Below are positions 35,435-45,002 of a DNA stretch of 64,000 nucleotides, in pieces. The notes beneath the pieces were generated by a model. The model did no database searches and was not told the DNA's origin. It saw only the letters and a list, made by a program, of their open reading frames with translations. The position numbers and the translations under genes were made by a program. Within the stretch, counting starts at the first letter, position 1; every line of letters starts with the position of its first letter. The DNA lies in contig JAYTOY010000006.1 in the NCBI GenBank assembly GCA_043747555.1, positions 109,393 through 173,392 on the forward strand. The letters run 5' to 3'. Source of the stretch: JAYWDA01 sp043747555. GTDB lineage: Bacteria; Bdellovibrionota; Bdellovibrionia; Bdellovibrionales; Bdellovibrionaceae.

Positions 35435-35786
35435 TGGGCTTAAATCGCGAAAAGATTTTTTCAAGCTCTCGATTGAGGACTTCGGCTTTAATAGACTTAT
35501 AGAAGTCTTTTTGGGATGGCATAAACACGACGCTAAGGTCATAGGAAGGATTGAATCCTTTTTTAATGAACTGCCTCGCATATTCTCGGCTCCATCGCTT
35601 AAGTTTATTTCGAAGGACTGCAATGGCCACCTTGCGGCTAGCCGTGATTCCTAATCTCAAATATCCAAGATCATTTTTTTTATAGTTAAAAATCAGCCAC
35701 GACTGCGGCCTTAATTTCTTTCCATTATTTCGAAGATCTAGGAAGTCCGAGTTTCTTTGCAGTCGGCCTAACGTCTTATTTTCCAC
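35427..35786 (-). CDS. rnpA: Ribonuclease P protein component
   Basis: This 119-residue basic protein of RNase P has the RNR-type motif RNKLKRWSREYAR (about 59-71). It starts with GTG at 35786, inside the last codons of rpmH, so the two genes overlap by 11 bp. The RNase P RNA gene is not in this window. Confidence 0.93.
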   Translation of the reverse strand: MENKTLGRLQRNSDFLDLRNNGKKLRPQSWLIFNYKKNDLGYLRLGITASRKVAIAVLRNKLKRWSREYARQFIKKGFNPSYDLSVVFMPSQKDFYKSIKAEVLNRELEKIFSRFKPNE

Positions 35787-35925
35787 CTGTGGAAACTGCT
35801 AAGCGTTTTCTTCCCTTGGCGCGACGAGCGGAGATGATCTTTTGACCACCCTTAGTTGCCATGCGAGCACGGAAACCATGAGTGTTTTTGCGACGACGAT
35901 TGCTTGGCTGGTAAGTTCTTTTCAT
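35776..35925 (-). CDS. rpmH: 50S ribosomal protein L34
   Basis: A 49-codon frame beginning MKRTYQPSNRRRKNTHGFRA and ending STGGK is unmistakably L34, with GGAG before the ATG. It overlaps the GTG start of rnpA by 11 bp. It is the first gene of the minus-strand block running rpmH-rnpA-yidD-yidC-jag-mnmE-mnmG-rsmG. Confidence 0.97.
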   Translation of the reverse strand: MKRTYQPSNRRRKNTHGFRARMATKGGQKIISARRAKGRKRLAVSTGGK

Positions 35926-36061
35926 AAAAAACTCTCCTATTTCTTTCTTTACGGGTCTTCAATAACCCAAATTACGACGCTATTAAACGCTGATAGACGT
36001 CAACTTTTAACCTTAGGGACAGGCGTCCGAATTAATCACATCGCGGCAATTGGGTCAACTG

Positions 36062-36090
36062 TTGAAAATAAAGGCGGTCACTGGTAGCTA
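36062..36090 (+). promoter_or_regulatory. Putative dnaA promoter
   Basis: TTGAAA (36062-36067) and TAGCTA (36085-36090) are spaced by 17 bp, about 55 bp upstream of dnaA. The rest of the 220-bp rpmH-dnaA gap shows no consensus DnaA box, so autoregulation through boxes here is not evident. Confidence 0.45.
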
Positions 36091-36145
36091 ACGACCTCTA
36101 TCTTTAAGTTTTCTGTTCGTCGCGATTTCTCGGGGGGGAAGCAAA

Positions 36146-37570
36146 ATGGAACAAAACCAGGTCGAAATCAGCTCAACATTTTGGGATCAGATAAAGTCCC
36201 ATATGAAGAGTCGAAATGACAATAATAAGCTGCTCGCCACGTGGTTAGATCCTATTGAATATATGGAGTCCAAGGTTCAAGACGGCCGTATTCGTTTTAT
36301 CTTGGGCGTTCCAAATGCTCTTCACCAGTATTGGGTTGTCCAAAATCTTCAGGATAAAATTTATTCAGAAATTTCAGATAGTTACAAATCTCCATTTGAT
36401 CTTGAGTTTATTGTCACGGGGCATAAATCGCCGGTCGCTCCTGAAAATCCGGCCGCCCTTCATGACGCCATGAGTGTAATTGATCAACCCTCTGCTCAGC
36501 CCTCCATGATTAGTCAGAGTAGTCAAAAGTCCGCCTTCTCTGATCCACTCAATGCTGAGGCTACTTTTTCTACTTTTGTTGTCGGCAAAAACTCAGAGTT
36601 TGCCCATGCTGCTTGCTACAATGTGGCGCAAAATCCAGGGGGTGAAGATTACAATCCCCTCTTTATATATGGACCTGTAGGAATGGGGAAAACTCATCTT
36701 TTGCATGCTTCTGGAAACCATATTAAGGAGCACTTTCCACAACTTAGAATCATTTACATATCCGCTGAAAGATTTATGAATGAATGTATCTCGGCGATGA
36801 GGCATTCAAAGATGGAACAGTTCAGACAAAAATACCGAGAGAATTCAGATATTTTGCTGGTTGATGATGTTCAATATATCGCAAAAGGAGAAGCCGTACA
36901 GGCCGAGTTTTTCCACACGATCAATGCCTTTATTGACAGAAAAAAACAGGTTATTTTAGCCAGCGACCGAATGCCCAAAGATGTTTTGGGTTTAGAAGAC
37001 CGAAATCGGACTCGATTAGAGCGCGGATTGATCGCAGATATCACGATGCCCGACCTTGAGACAAGAATTGCGATTTTACGATACAAAGCTGAGAAATATA
37101 ATATCCGCTTGTCTGAAGAGGTTGTGACTTTTATTGCTAGAATTTCAAAACGCTCGATCCGAGAGCTTGAGGGTAATCTTAAAAAAGTAAAAATGTTTTC
37201 CGAGTTGCAGGGCTTACAGGTCGATTATGATTTAGTTAAAAGAATTTTGGCTCAGCACACATCGGCTTCAACAATTTCTGTCGAGGAAATCCAACGCTTG
37301 GTGGGCGATCATTTTAAAGTTAAATTATCAGATATGAAATCAAGTGCGCGGGCAAAACCCATTGTCGTTCCACGCCAGATAGCAATGTATTTAATTAAGA
37401 AGTTTTTGGATAAATCGTTGGTTGATGTAGGTAAAGCCTTTGGTGGCAAAGATCATACAACAGTGATGAATGCGATTGAACGAGTCCAACATCTACAGTC
37501 GACAGACCAAGATATTTTTAAAGATATTGAAGAGTTAGAAACCCGCATCCACAATATCATTGGAGTGTGA
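36146..37570 (+). CDS. dnaA: Chromosomal replication initiator DnaA
   Basis: This 474-residue AAA+ initiator has domain I (1-90), a Ser/Gln-rich flexible domain II (about 95-140), an ATPase domain with Walker A GPVGMGKT (176-183) and Walker B-type DILLVDDVQYIA, and domain IV with the DNA-binding signature GKAFGGKDHTTVMNAIERV. The start is preceded by a G-rich ribosome binding site. It sits at the strand-switch of the region, directly upstream of the predicted origin. Confidence 0.98.
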   Translation: MEQNQVEISSTFWDQIKSHMKSRNDNNKLLATWLDPIEYMESKVQDGRIRFILGVPNALHQYWVVQNLQDKIYSEISDSYKSPFDLEFIVTGHKSPVAPENPAALHDAMSVIDQPSAQPSMISQSSQKSAFSDPLNAEATFSTFVVGKNSEFAHAACYNVAQNPGGEDYNPLFIYGPVGMGKTHLLHASGNHIKEHFPQLRIIYISAERFMNECISAMRHSKMEQFRQKYRENSDILLVDDVQYIAKGEAVQAEFFHTINAFIDRKKQVILASDRMPKDVLGLEDRNRTRLERGLIADITMPDLETRIAILRYKAEKYNIRLSEEVVTFIARISKRSIRELEGNLKKVKMFSELQGLQVDYDLVKRILAQHTSASTISVEEIQRLVGDHFKVKLSDMKSSARAKPIVVPRQIAMYLIKKFLDKSLVDVGKAFGGKDHTTVMNAIERVQHLQSTDQDIFKDIEELETRIHNIIGV

Positions 37571-37791
37571 ATGTGGACTGTGGAAAAGGCCGAGGATAAC
37601 TCCGGGATGAATTTGGGGGTTATTTTTAGTGTGGGTAACTAGGGGCTCTTAAGAATTAAAGCGCCGTGCCTTATCCACAGATGTTTTAATGTGTTTACAA
37701 GGACTTAGATGTTTTGATAGGTTTTCCACGCACCTACTACTACTACTAATATTTATATTAATAATAGAAGAGAATAAAAGAGGGTCTTTTT
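37571..37791 (+). other. oriC: Predicted chromosomal origin of replication, oriC
   Basis: The dnaA-dnaN intergenic region has a perfect DnaA box TTATCCACA (37672-37680). Near-consensus boxes are TGTGGAAAA (37579-37587, reverse), TGTGGGTAA (37631-37639, reverse) and TTTTCCACG (37722-37730). An AT-rich unwinding candidate follows at 37741-37775. Genes switch strand around dnaA as expected near an origin. No experimental evidence is available here. Confidence 0.85.
37735..37746 (+). repeat. DnaA-trio-like element
   Basis: The repeat TACTACTACTAC then TAA begins four bases after the DnaA box TTTTCCACG and leads into the AT-rich stretch. Read on the other strand it is a run of TAG trinucleotides. 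This order (box, short GC-containing spacer, trios, AT-rich DNA) matches the basal unwinding system described for bacterial origins. Confidence 0.7.
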
Positions 37792-38898
37792 ATGAAGATT
37801 GAGATCGATAAAAAAGATTTAATAATTCTTATCGGTAAGACGCAGAACATTGTCGAAAAAAGAAACACGCTTCCAATCCTTGTGAATGTTTTGCTTGAGG
37901 CAGACAATTCCGAGATGAAAGTTTTCGCCACCGACATGGAAGTCAGCCTCACAGATTCAATCAAATGTAAAGTCACTCAAAGCGGCAAGGTGGCCGTCAG
38001 TGCAAAAAGTCTCTTCGATATCACCAAAGAATTAGCCGATGGGCAGATTCAATTAATTAAGCGCGATAACAATTGGCTCGAGATTCGCCAAGGCAAATAT
38101 CTTTCCAAAATTGTTGGCGTGAGTGCTGATGAATATCCTGTTTTCCCCAGCTACAACGCTCATAACTTTATAAAAATCGAAGCGCCTATTTTTAAAGAAA
38201 TGATCGATAAAACAATCTATTCGGTCTCTAGCGATGAAACCCGGTATCACCTGAACGGTGTTTATTTTGAAGCTTTACCAGGCCAAGGATTTAAAATGGT
38301 TGCGACCGATGGGCACCGCATGAGCTTAGTTTCTAGAAAAATCACAGAAGGAAAATTTCAAGGCAGCCAAGGTGTTATTATTCCGCGCAAAGGCTTGAAC
38401 GAAATCAGAAAAATTTTAGAGGGTGTGGAAGGAACTGTGGAAATCGCCATTGAGGGCAGCCAGTTTATTTTAAAAAGTCATTCTACAACTTTGATGATTC
38501 GCTTGATTGAAGGAAAGTACCCTAACTACCAACAGTTTATTCCTGCTAAATTAACTCAAAAAGTTCGAATTGATCGGGAAGCTTTTTTAACATCCTTAAA
38601 ACGGGTTTCCTTGCTAGCCAATCAAAAATCACGAGCAGTGATGTTAAATCTGACCAAAAATAAAATGGAAATTTCTTCAAATAATCCTGAATTAGGGGAC
38701 GCTAAAGAAGAAATTGAAGTTGGCTACACGGGCACAGATATGAAAATTGGATTCAACGCAAAATATATTCAAGACGTGTTAAACTCGATGCAACAGCAAG
38801 AAATTGATTTTGAACTGAATGACGGTTTATCCCCAGGACTGATGCGACCTCATGACGACCAAAGTTATACTTGTGTTGTTATGCCTATGCGAATTTGA
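37792..38898 (+). CDS. dnaN: DNA polymerase III beta sliding clamp
   Basis: This 368-residue clamp has three repeated domains. It begins MKIEIDKKDLIILIGKTQNIV, contains TDGHRMS and ends with CVVMPMRI, the conserved C terminus contributing to the hydrophobic binding pocket. It follows the predicted oriC and precedes recF. Confidence 0.97.
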   Translation: MKIEIDKKDLIILIGKTQNIVEKRNTLPILVNVLLEADNSEMKVFATDMEVSLTDSIKCKVTQSGKVAVSAKSLFDITKELADGQIQLIKRDNNWLEIRQGKYLSKIVGVSADEYPVFPSYNAHNFIKIEAPIFKEMIDKTIYSVSSDETRYHLNGVYFEALPGQGFKMVATDGHRMSLVSRKITEGKFQGSQGVIIPRKGLNEIRKILEGVEGTVEIAIEGSQFILKSHSTTLMIRLIEGKYPNYQQFIPAKLTQKVRIDREAFLTSLKRVSLLANQKSRAVMLNLTKNKMEISSNNPELGDAKEEIEVGYTGTDMKIGFNAKYIQDVLNSMQQQEIDFELNDGLSPGLMRPHDDQSYTCVVMPMRI

Positions 38899-38903
38899 GC
38901 GGA

Positions 38904-40058
38904 ATGATTTTTAAAGAAATAAAAGTAAAAAATTTCAGAAATCTTTCTGAGCTTTCCACCAAGTTTTCCCCAAGAATTAATTTTTTTATTGGTAACAACG
39001 GCCAAGGGAAAACCAATCTTCTAGAAGCACTTTATTTATTTTCTAATGGTGATTCGTTTCGATACGGCGAAAATTCCGTTCTTATCCAAAATCAGCAGCA
39101 AGAAAGCCTGGTGCAGGTCGTTGCCGAATCAAAGAACCTGCAATACGATCTTAGGCTTCATTTGCAAAAATCCAAAAAAACTTTCACTGCGAACGAAAAA
39201 AAGATTTCTACAGCGGAACTTCGGAAACGCTTTTCTTGCGTATTATTTTCACCGGAAAGCCTTTCTTCGATCAAAGAAGCTGGCGATCAACGGAGGGATT
39301 TGGTCGACGACCTCTTAGTCAGCCTCAGCTCTTTGAATGCAGATTTGCTTTGGGAGTACAAAAAAGCTTTAAGAAGCCGAAATAAATTGTTGAAGGATGC
39401 CAGTGAGGGAGCCACCCCTAAAAATCAAACCTTGGCGCTTCTAGAGAGTTTAGAGCCTAGTTTTCTAAGGCTTGCTAGCCAACTCACATATGCTCGTCTT
39501 CAAGCTTTAAAATCACTGCTTCCCGAGTTTAATGCAGCGATGCGAGATATAAGTCAGGGGTCGCAACAAAAAACTCCTGTGGAAATCTCAGTGGAATACT
39601 CGATCAGCGGTCAGAATGCGCTGCAAAATACCCTCGAAGAAGTTCATGAAATGCTGCATAATAGAGTCTTGGAACTGCGCGACGCGGAACTGGCCTCTGG
39701 AGCCAGTTTGGTGGGCCCTCAGAAGCACGATATTATTTTTCTATATGGTCAAAAAGATTCGCGATTTTACTGTTCTCAGGGGCAGCAACGGGCTATTATC
39801 TTGTCTTTCAAAATGGCTCAAATTGTTAATCACAGGAGGGTTCACGGATTCTATCCAGCGCTGATGTTGGATGACGTACTTTCAGAGCTCGATGAGGGTA
39901 AAAGGACCGCGTTAATAAATTTTCTTCATGAGATAAATACTCAGATTTTTATTACGACAACGGATCTTGCTTTGCCTCAAAGTTTTGCCTTAGAAAGTTT
40001 TTCTGTGAAAGAAGTGAAAGACGGAGCTTTAACAGTCACGAAATTTATCACGAAGTAA
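38904..40058 (+). CDS. recF: DNA replication and repair protein RecF
   Basis: RecF is an SMC-like ATPase that helps load RecA at gaps. From the ATG at 38904 the protein has 384 residues and starts with IKVKNFRNL. It has Walker A GNNGQGKT (30-37), the signature region QGQQRAIILSFKMAQ and Walker B MLDDVLSELDEGKR. An upstream in-frame extension overlapping dnaN was rejected because it precedes the conserved N terminus. The stop codon directly abuts the gyrB ATG. Confidence 0.95.
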   Translation: MIFKEIKVKNFRNLSELSTKFSPRINFFIGNNGQGKTNLLEALYLFSNGDSFRYGENSVLIQNQQQESLVQVVAESKNLQYDLRLHLQKSKKTFTANEKKISTAELRKRFSCVLFSPESLSSIKEAGDQRRDLVDDLLVSLSSLNADLLWEYKKALRSRNKLLKDASEGATPKNQTLALLESLEPSFLRLASQLTYARLQALKSLLPEFNAAMRDISQGSQQKTPVEISVEYSISGQNALQNTLEEVHEMLHNRVLELRDAELASGASLVGPQKHDIIFLYGQKDSRFYCSQGQQRAIILSFKMAQIVNHRRVHGFYPALMLDDVLSELDEGKRTALINFLHEINTQIFITTTDLALPQSFALESFSVKEVKDGALTVTKFITK

Positions 40059-42524
40059 ATGGGGTCAGACACAGTGTCAGAAGAAAATGTAACCACACCA
40101 ATCGTTGCAAACCAAGAACCTGAACAAAAAGCCTATGGCGCAGACTCCATTCAAGTCCTTGAGGGACTTGAAGCCGTTCGGAAAAGACCTGGGATGTATA
40201 TCGGAGACACCGGCGCTCGTGGATATCATCACCTTGTGTATGAAGTGGTGGATAACTCGGTCGATGAAGCTTTGGCTGGATTTTGTAAAAATATTTTTAT
40301 TACGATCAATACGGATGAATCTGTCACCGTCGAAGACGACGGGCGCGGCATTCCTGTTTCCGCTCATAAAAATGGAAAATCGGCTCTTGAGGTCGTGATG
40401 ACCGTTTTACATGCCGGCGGAAAATTTGATGGCGGAAGCTACAAAGTTTCAGGCGGTCTCCATGGTGTGGGAGCCTCTGTTGTTAACGCTCTTTCAAGTC
40501 GTTGCCAGGTTGAGGTTCACCGCGAAGGTTTTACGTGGATGCAGAAATACGAAAAGGGTGCCGTACAAACGGAAGTTGAAAAAGGCGCTCCTTCGTCAAA
40601 AACAGGAACAAAAACAACTTTTAAACCTGACCGCGAAATCTTTAAAGATGAATCCATTATTTTTGATTTCAATACTTTGGCCAATCGACTGCGCGAGCTT
40701 GCATTTTTAAATGCAGGGCTTCGAATCACAATGAAAGATGAAAGAAACAACAAGCAGCAAGATTTCCAGTATGCTAAAGGGATTGCTGAATTTGTTCAGT
40801 ACATGAATCAATCTAAAAAATCTTTGCAGAGCGAAGTTGTTTTTTTCAAAGGCGAAAAGGACACGGTCGAGGTTGAAATTGCCATGCAGTGGAATGATTC
40901 GTATTCAGAATCAATTTTTACTTATTGCAACAACATCAACACAATTGAGGGCGGCACTCATTTGATGGGTTTTAGATCGGCGTTAACTCGCGCGACAAAT
41001 TCTTACGGGGCTGAAAAAAATCTTCTAAAAGATTTAAATGCAAACCTTGAAGGCGAAGATATCCGCGAAGGACTAGCCGCAGTTATTTCTGTCAAAGTGC
41101 GCGAGCCGCAGTTTGAAGGGCAAACCAAAACAAAATTGGGAAACAGTGAAGTCAAAGGCATCGTTGAATCTTTGGTGGGCGATAAACTTCGTGATTGGTT
41201 TGATCGCAATCCAAGCGTTGCAAAAACAATTATCATGAAGTGTGTGGATTCCGCTCGCGCCAGGGAAGCTGCAAGAAAAGCCCGAGACCTGACTCGTCGT
41301 AAGACGGCTTTGGATGGCGGATCTCTTCCAGGAAAAATGGCTGATTGCCAAGAAAAAGACCCCGCTTTGTGCGAACTTTATTTGGTTGAGGGAGACTCGG
41401 CCGGCGGATCTGCAAAACAAGCTCGCGATCGAAAAATTCAAGCGGTGTTGCCGCTAAAAGGTAAAATTTTAAACGTTGAAAAAGCCCGCTTTGATAAGAT
41501 GCTTTCTAATGAAGAAATTCGCATGATGATTTCAGCCTTAGGAACAGGCATCGGCAAAGAAAATGTGAATGCTGAAAAAATTCGCTATCACAAAGTCATC
41601 ATCATGACAGATGCGGATGTTGATGGATCGCATATTCGAACTCTTTTACTAACTTTCTTTTACCGTCAAATGCCAGAAGTGATCGAGCGCGGTTATATTT
41701 ATATTGCGCAACCACCTTTGTACCGAGCTAAAAAGGGCAACTCAGAAACCTATTTGAAAGATGATTCTGCCTTAACAGAATACTTGCTCAGTGCTGGCTT
41801 AAATAGCTTTAGTATTGTTGGAAAAGATTCTTCACCTGCAGAGCTTAAAAAACTGATTATAGGAATTCAGAAATTAAATAGTTTATTGAAAGTTTCTTCG
41901 GCAAAGTATGATCGCGATGTACTTTATTTCTTCTTATCTAAAGTGGTTGATATCGATGCTACCCTAAAAGATGAGAAAAAATTAAAAGTGGCTTGTGACG
42001 ATTTGGCCGCTTGGGTTTTAGCAAATCCATCTTTAGGAATCACGGAAGTTAAATCGACTGTTTCGCTGGCTGGTGAAAACAGCGTTCCAACAGCAGAAAT
42101 TAATTCTGTTCGATACGCTGACCGGAAAACCACAAAAATAGGCGCAGAAACCTTGAATGCTTCTGAATTTATTGAACTTAGAACTTTATGGGCAACGATT
42201 CAATCAGTCACAAAGCTGCCGTTTAAAATTCATCATAACTCGAATGAATTGCCTTTTGAAAACTACAATACCTTCTATGAATTTGTGATGGAATCTGCAA
42301 AAAAAGGCATCTACATCCAGCGCTACAAGGGATTGGGCGAGATGAACCCCGTTCAGCTGTGGGAGACAACGCTGAATAAAGAAAATAGAAATCTTTTACA
42401 GGTGACCATTGATGATGCTGTCGCAGCGGATGAAACTTTCAGTGTACTCATGGGCGAGCTTGTTGAACCGAGACGAAAATTCATTCAAGACAATGCATTA
42501 CTGGTTCGGGCGTTAGACGTTTAA
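40059..42524 (+). CDS. gyrB: DNA gyrase subunit B
   Basis: This 821-residue ATPase subunit of gyrase has a GHKL domain (EVVDNSVDEALAGF, DGRGIPV, GLHGVGASVVNAL) and a TOPRIM domain (LVEGDSAGGSAKQARDRK, DADVDGSHIRTLLLTFF). The long proteobacterial insertion of about 150 residues lies between the TOPRIM region and the C-terminal RYKGLGEMNPVQLWETT. It begins immediately after recF. Confidence 0.97.
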   Translation: MGSDTVSEENVTTPIVANQEPEQKAYGADSIQVLEGLEAVRKRPGMYIGDTGARGYHHLVYEVVDNSVDEALAGFCKNIFITINTDESVTVEDDGRGIPVSAHKNGKSALEVVMTVLHAGGKFDGGSYKVSGGLHGVGASVVNALSSRCQVEVHREGFTWMQKYEKGAVQTEVEKGAPSSKTGTKTTFKPDREIFKDESIIFDFNTLANRLRELAFLNAGLRITMKDERNNKQQDFQYAKGIAEFVQYMNQSKKSLQSEVVFFKGEKDTVEVEIAMQWNDSYSESIFTYCNNINTIEGGTHLMGFRSALTRATNSYGAEKNLLKDLNANLEGEDIREGLAAVISVKVREPQFEGQTKTKLGNSEVKGIVESLVGDKLRDWFDRNPSVAKTIIMKCVDSARAREAARKARDLTRRKTALDGGSLPGKMADCQEKDPALCELYLVEGDSAGGSAKQARDRKIQAVLPLKGKILNVEKARFDKMLSNEEIRMMISALGTGIGKENVNAEKIRYHKVIIMTDADVDGSHIRTLLLTFFYRQMPEVIERGYIYIAQPPLYRAKKGNSETYLKDDSALTEYLLSAGLNSFSIVGKDSSPAELKKLIIGIQKLNSLLKVSSAKYDRDVLYFFLSKVVDIDATLKDEKKLKVACDDLAAWVLANPSLGITEVKSTVSLAGENSVPTAEINSVRYADRKTTKIGAETLNASEFIELRTLWATIQSVTKLPFKIHHNSNELPFENYNTFYEFVMESAKKGIYIQRYKGLGEMNPVQLWETTLNKENRNLLQVTIDDAVAADETFSVLMGELVEPRRKFIQDNALLVRALDV

Positions 42525-42545
42525 TAAATTAAGGATGAATGAAAT

Positions 42546-45002
42546 ATGGCAAATCCAGAAAAAGGTATAACAACGGTCGATATCAATAAAGAAATGCGGG
42601 AAGCTTACCTGCAATACTCGATGTCCGTGATCGTCGGCCGCGCCCTTCCTGATGTTCGTGATGGTTTAAAACCAGTTCATCGCAGGGTTTTATTTGCTCA
42701 ACATGAACTTAGTAACACGCACGATAAACCTTACAAAAAGTCAGCTCGCGTGGTTGGTGATGTGATCGGTAAGTATCATCCGCATGGGGATGTTGCAGTT
42801 TATGACACCATGGTGCGGATGGCACAGGAATTTTCATTACGATATCCACTGATTGATGGCCAAGGAAACTTTGGTTCGATTGATGGAGATAGTCCAGCAG
42901 CACAACGATATACCGAAGTTCGTATGACAAGATTAGCTGAAGAGCTTTTAGAAGATATCGACAAAGAGACCGTACCTTTTGGTCCCAACTATGACGACAG
43001 TTTAGAAATCCCCTTAGTTTTACCGGCGAAATTTCCAAATCTTTTAGTGAACGGAAGTGCTGGTATTGCGGTCGGAATGGCGACAAATATTCCGCCTCAT
43101 AATTTGGGCGAAGTGATCGATGGCTGTATTCATTTAATTCATAATCCCGATTGTACCATTGACGAACTGATGACAAAAATTCCAGGTCCGGATTTTCCTA
43201 CAGCCGGCGTCATTGCTGGGCGCGAAGGAATTTTGCAAGCCTACAAAAAAGGCCGCGGCATTATCACTTTAAAAGCTGTGACTGAAATTGAAGCCGTCAA
43301 AGATCACGAAAATATTATTATCACTGAAATTCCTTACCAGGTTAATAAAGCAAAGCTGATTGAACACATTGCAGACCTTGTAAAAGATAAGCAAATCGAA
43401 GGGATTTCTGATATCCGCGACGAGTCCTCTCGTGAGGGAATGCGGATCGTTGTTATTTGTAAAAAAGCCGAAAACGCGACCGTTATTTTAAATCGACTTT
43501 ATAAATACACGCAGATGCAGGTTAGTTTCGGAATTATTATGCTGGCCTTGGATAAAAAGAATCAGCCGGTTGTTTTTAATTTAAAGCAAATGCTTGAAGC
43601 CTTTGTTGATCACAGACGCGATATCGTCACCAAACGATGTATTTTTGAACTTAAAAAAGCTCAAGAGCGTGCCCATATTTTAGAAGGTTTAAAGAAAGCT
43701 TTAGATCAAATCGACGCTGTGATTGCAACGATCAAGGCTTCTAAGGAAGCCAACGCGGCTCGCGAAGCCCTGATGGCAAAATTCGATTTTTCTGAGCGCC
43801 AAGCGCAAGCCATCTTAGAAATGCGACTTCAAAGATTAACTGGTTTAGAGCGTGAAAAAATCATGGCCGAACTGGCTGAACTAATGAAGCAGGTCGAATG
43901 GCTGAAATTTGTTCTAGCTGATGTGAATGAAATCTTTAAAATTATTATTGGTGAGCTTGAAGAGATCAGCAAAAAATACTCTGACAAACGCCGCACTCAA
44001 CTGACGGGCGAATTAACCGATCTTGAAGACGAAGATCTGATCGCTGATGAACCCATGGTCGTAACCATAACAAAAACAGGTTACATCAAGCGAATTCCTA
44101 TTGATGAATACCGCGTGCAAAAGCGTGGCGGCAAGGGAACTAAGGGCATGGAAACTCGCGAAGAAGATATCGTCACCGATATTTTTACCGCCAGCACAAA
44201 AACAATGTTGCTTGTTTTCACTGATAAAGGTCGTGTGTATTGGGTGAAAGTTCATAAGTTGCCATTGGGTCATCGAACATCCAAAGGAAAAGCGATTGCC
44301 AATGTTGTTCAATTAGCTAACAACGAAAAAGTTCGTGCCATTCTTCCTGTGGAAGAGTTTGTGGAAAATAAATATATCGTGATGCTGACAGAAAAAGGCA
44401 TCATCAAAAAAACTTCTTTAGAGTCCTTTTCAAACCCACGAACGGCGGGGATCATTGCCCTGACCACAGATCTTGATGACTGTGTAATTGATGTGCAAAT
44501 GAGTGATGGCGAAAGCGATGTTTTTATTGCAACCAAAGAAGGCATGTCGATTCGCTTTAATGAAAGCGGCGTTCGACCGATGGGAAGATCCGCTCGAGGA
44601 GTTAAAGCTATTACGCTAGCCAAAGAGGATATTGTGATCGGAATGGAAGTCTTAGGTAAAGGCACTACCGATACAATTTTAATGGTCACGTCAAAAGGCT
44701 ACGGCAAACGCTCTGAAGTCGAAGAGTACCGAATTCAAGGGCGTGGTGGGGCTGGAATTATAACTCAAAAAACCACGGATAAAGTGGGAATTGTGATCGG
44801 AACTAAGAAAGTGTCGCCTTTACAGGAATTGATTCTTTCCACCGATAAGGGCCAAGTGATTCGCATGAAAATCTCAGACATCTCGGTTTTGGGACGAAAC
44901 ACTCAAGGTGTTCGCCTGATCAATCTTGATGATAAAGATGAACATGTCAGTGGCTTAGCTGTTGTCGAAGATGAGGACCGAACCGCTGAAGAGACACACT
45001 GA
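42546..45002 (+). CDS. gyrA: DNA gyrase subunit A
   Basis: This 818-residue cleavage subunit has catalytic Tyr 122 in AAQRYTEVRM. The GyrA box QKRGGKG in the C-terminal pinwheel marks it as gyrase and not topoisomerase IV. In the quinolone-resistance region, residue 83 (E. coli numbering coincides here) is Val: the motif reads HPHGDVAVYD, where E. coli has Ser. Asp 87 is conserved. It lies 21 bp downstream of gyrB, and its end overlaps the start of the TPR lipoprotein gene. Confidence 0.97.
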   Translation: MANPEKGITTVDINKEMREAYLQYSMSVIVGRALPDVRDGLKPVHRRVLFAQHELSNTHDKPYKKSARVVGDVIGKYHPHGDVAVYDTMVRMAQEFSLRYPLIDGQGNFGSIDGDSPAAQRYTEVRMTRLAEELLEDIDKETVPFGPNYDDSLEIPLVLPAKFPNLLVNGSAGIAVGMATNIPPHNLGEVIDGCIHLIHNPDCTIDELMTKIPGPDFPTAGVIAGREGILQAYKKGRGIITLKAVTEIEAVKDHENIIITEIPYQVNKAKLIEHIADLVKDKQIEGISDIRDESSREGMRIVVICKKAENATVILNRLYKYTQMQVSFGIIMLALDKKNQPVVFNLKQMLEAFVDHRRDIVTKRCIFELKKAQERAHILEGLKKALDQIDAVIATIKASKEANAAREALMAKFDFSERQAQAILEMRLQRLTGLEREKIMAELAELMKQVEWLKFVLADVNEIFKIIIGELEEISKKYSDKRRTQLTGELTDLEDEDLIADEPMVVTITKTGYIKRIPIDEYRVQKRGGKGTKGMETREEDIVTDIFTASTKTMLLVFTDKGRVYWVKVHKLPLGHRTSKGKAIANVVQLANNEKVRAILPVEEFVENKYIVMLTEKGIIKKTSLESFSNPRTAGIIALTTDLDDCVIDVQMSDGESDVFIATKEGMSIRFNESGVRPMGRSARGVKAITLAKEDIVIGMEVLGKGTTDTILMVTSKGYGKRSEVEEYRIQGRGGAGIITQKTTDKVGIVIGTKKVSPLQELILSTDKGQVIRMKISDISVLGRNTQGVRLINLDDKDEHVSGLAVVEDEDRTAEETH

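Noticed and set aside
35780..35795. TTTCCAC-CT-GTGGAAA inverted repeat at the rpmH/rnpA overlap
   Set aside because: It lies in overlapping coding sequence, is not followed by a T-tract, and matches neither a DnaA box pair nor parS well enough to claim a site.
36237..36244. CCACGTGG palindrome within dnaA resembling a third parS
   Set aside because: Only the central 8 bp match; the outer bases fit neither arm of the parS consensus, and it lies within the conserved dnaA coding sequence.
40059..42524. GyrB possibly being ParE because of its long insertion
   Set aside because: Adjacent recF and gyrA, the proteobacterial-type insertion and the GyrA box in the partner subunit identify gyrase.
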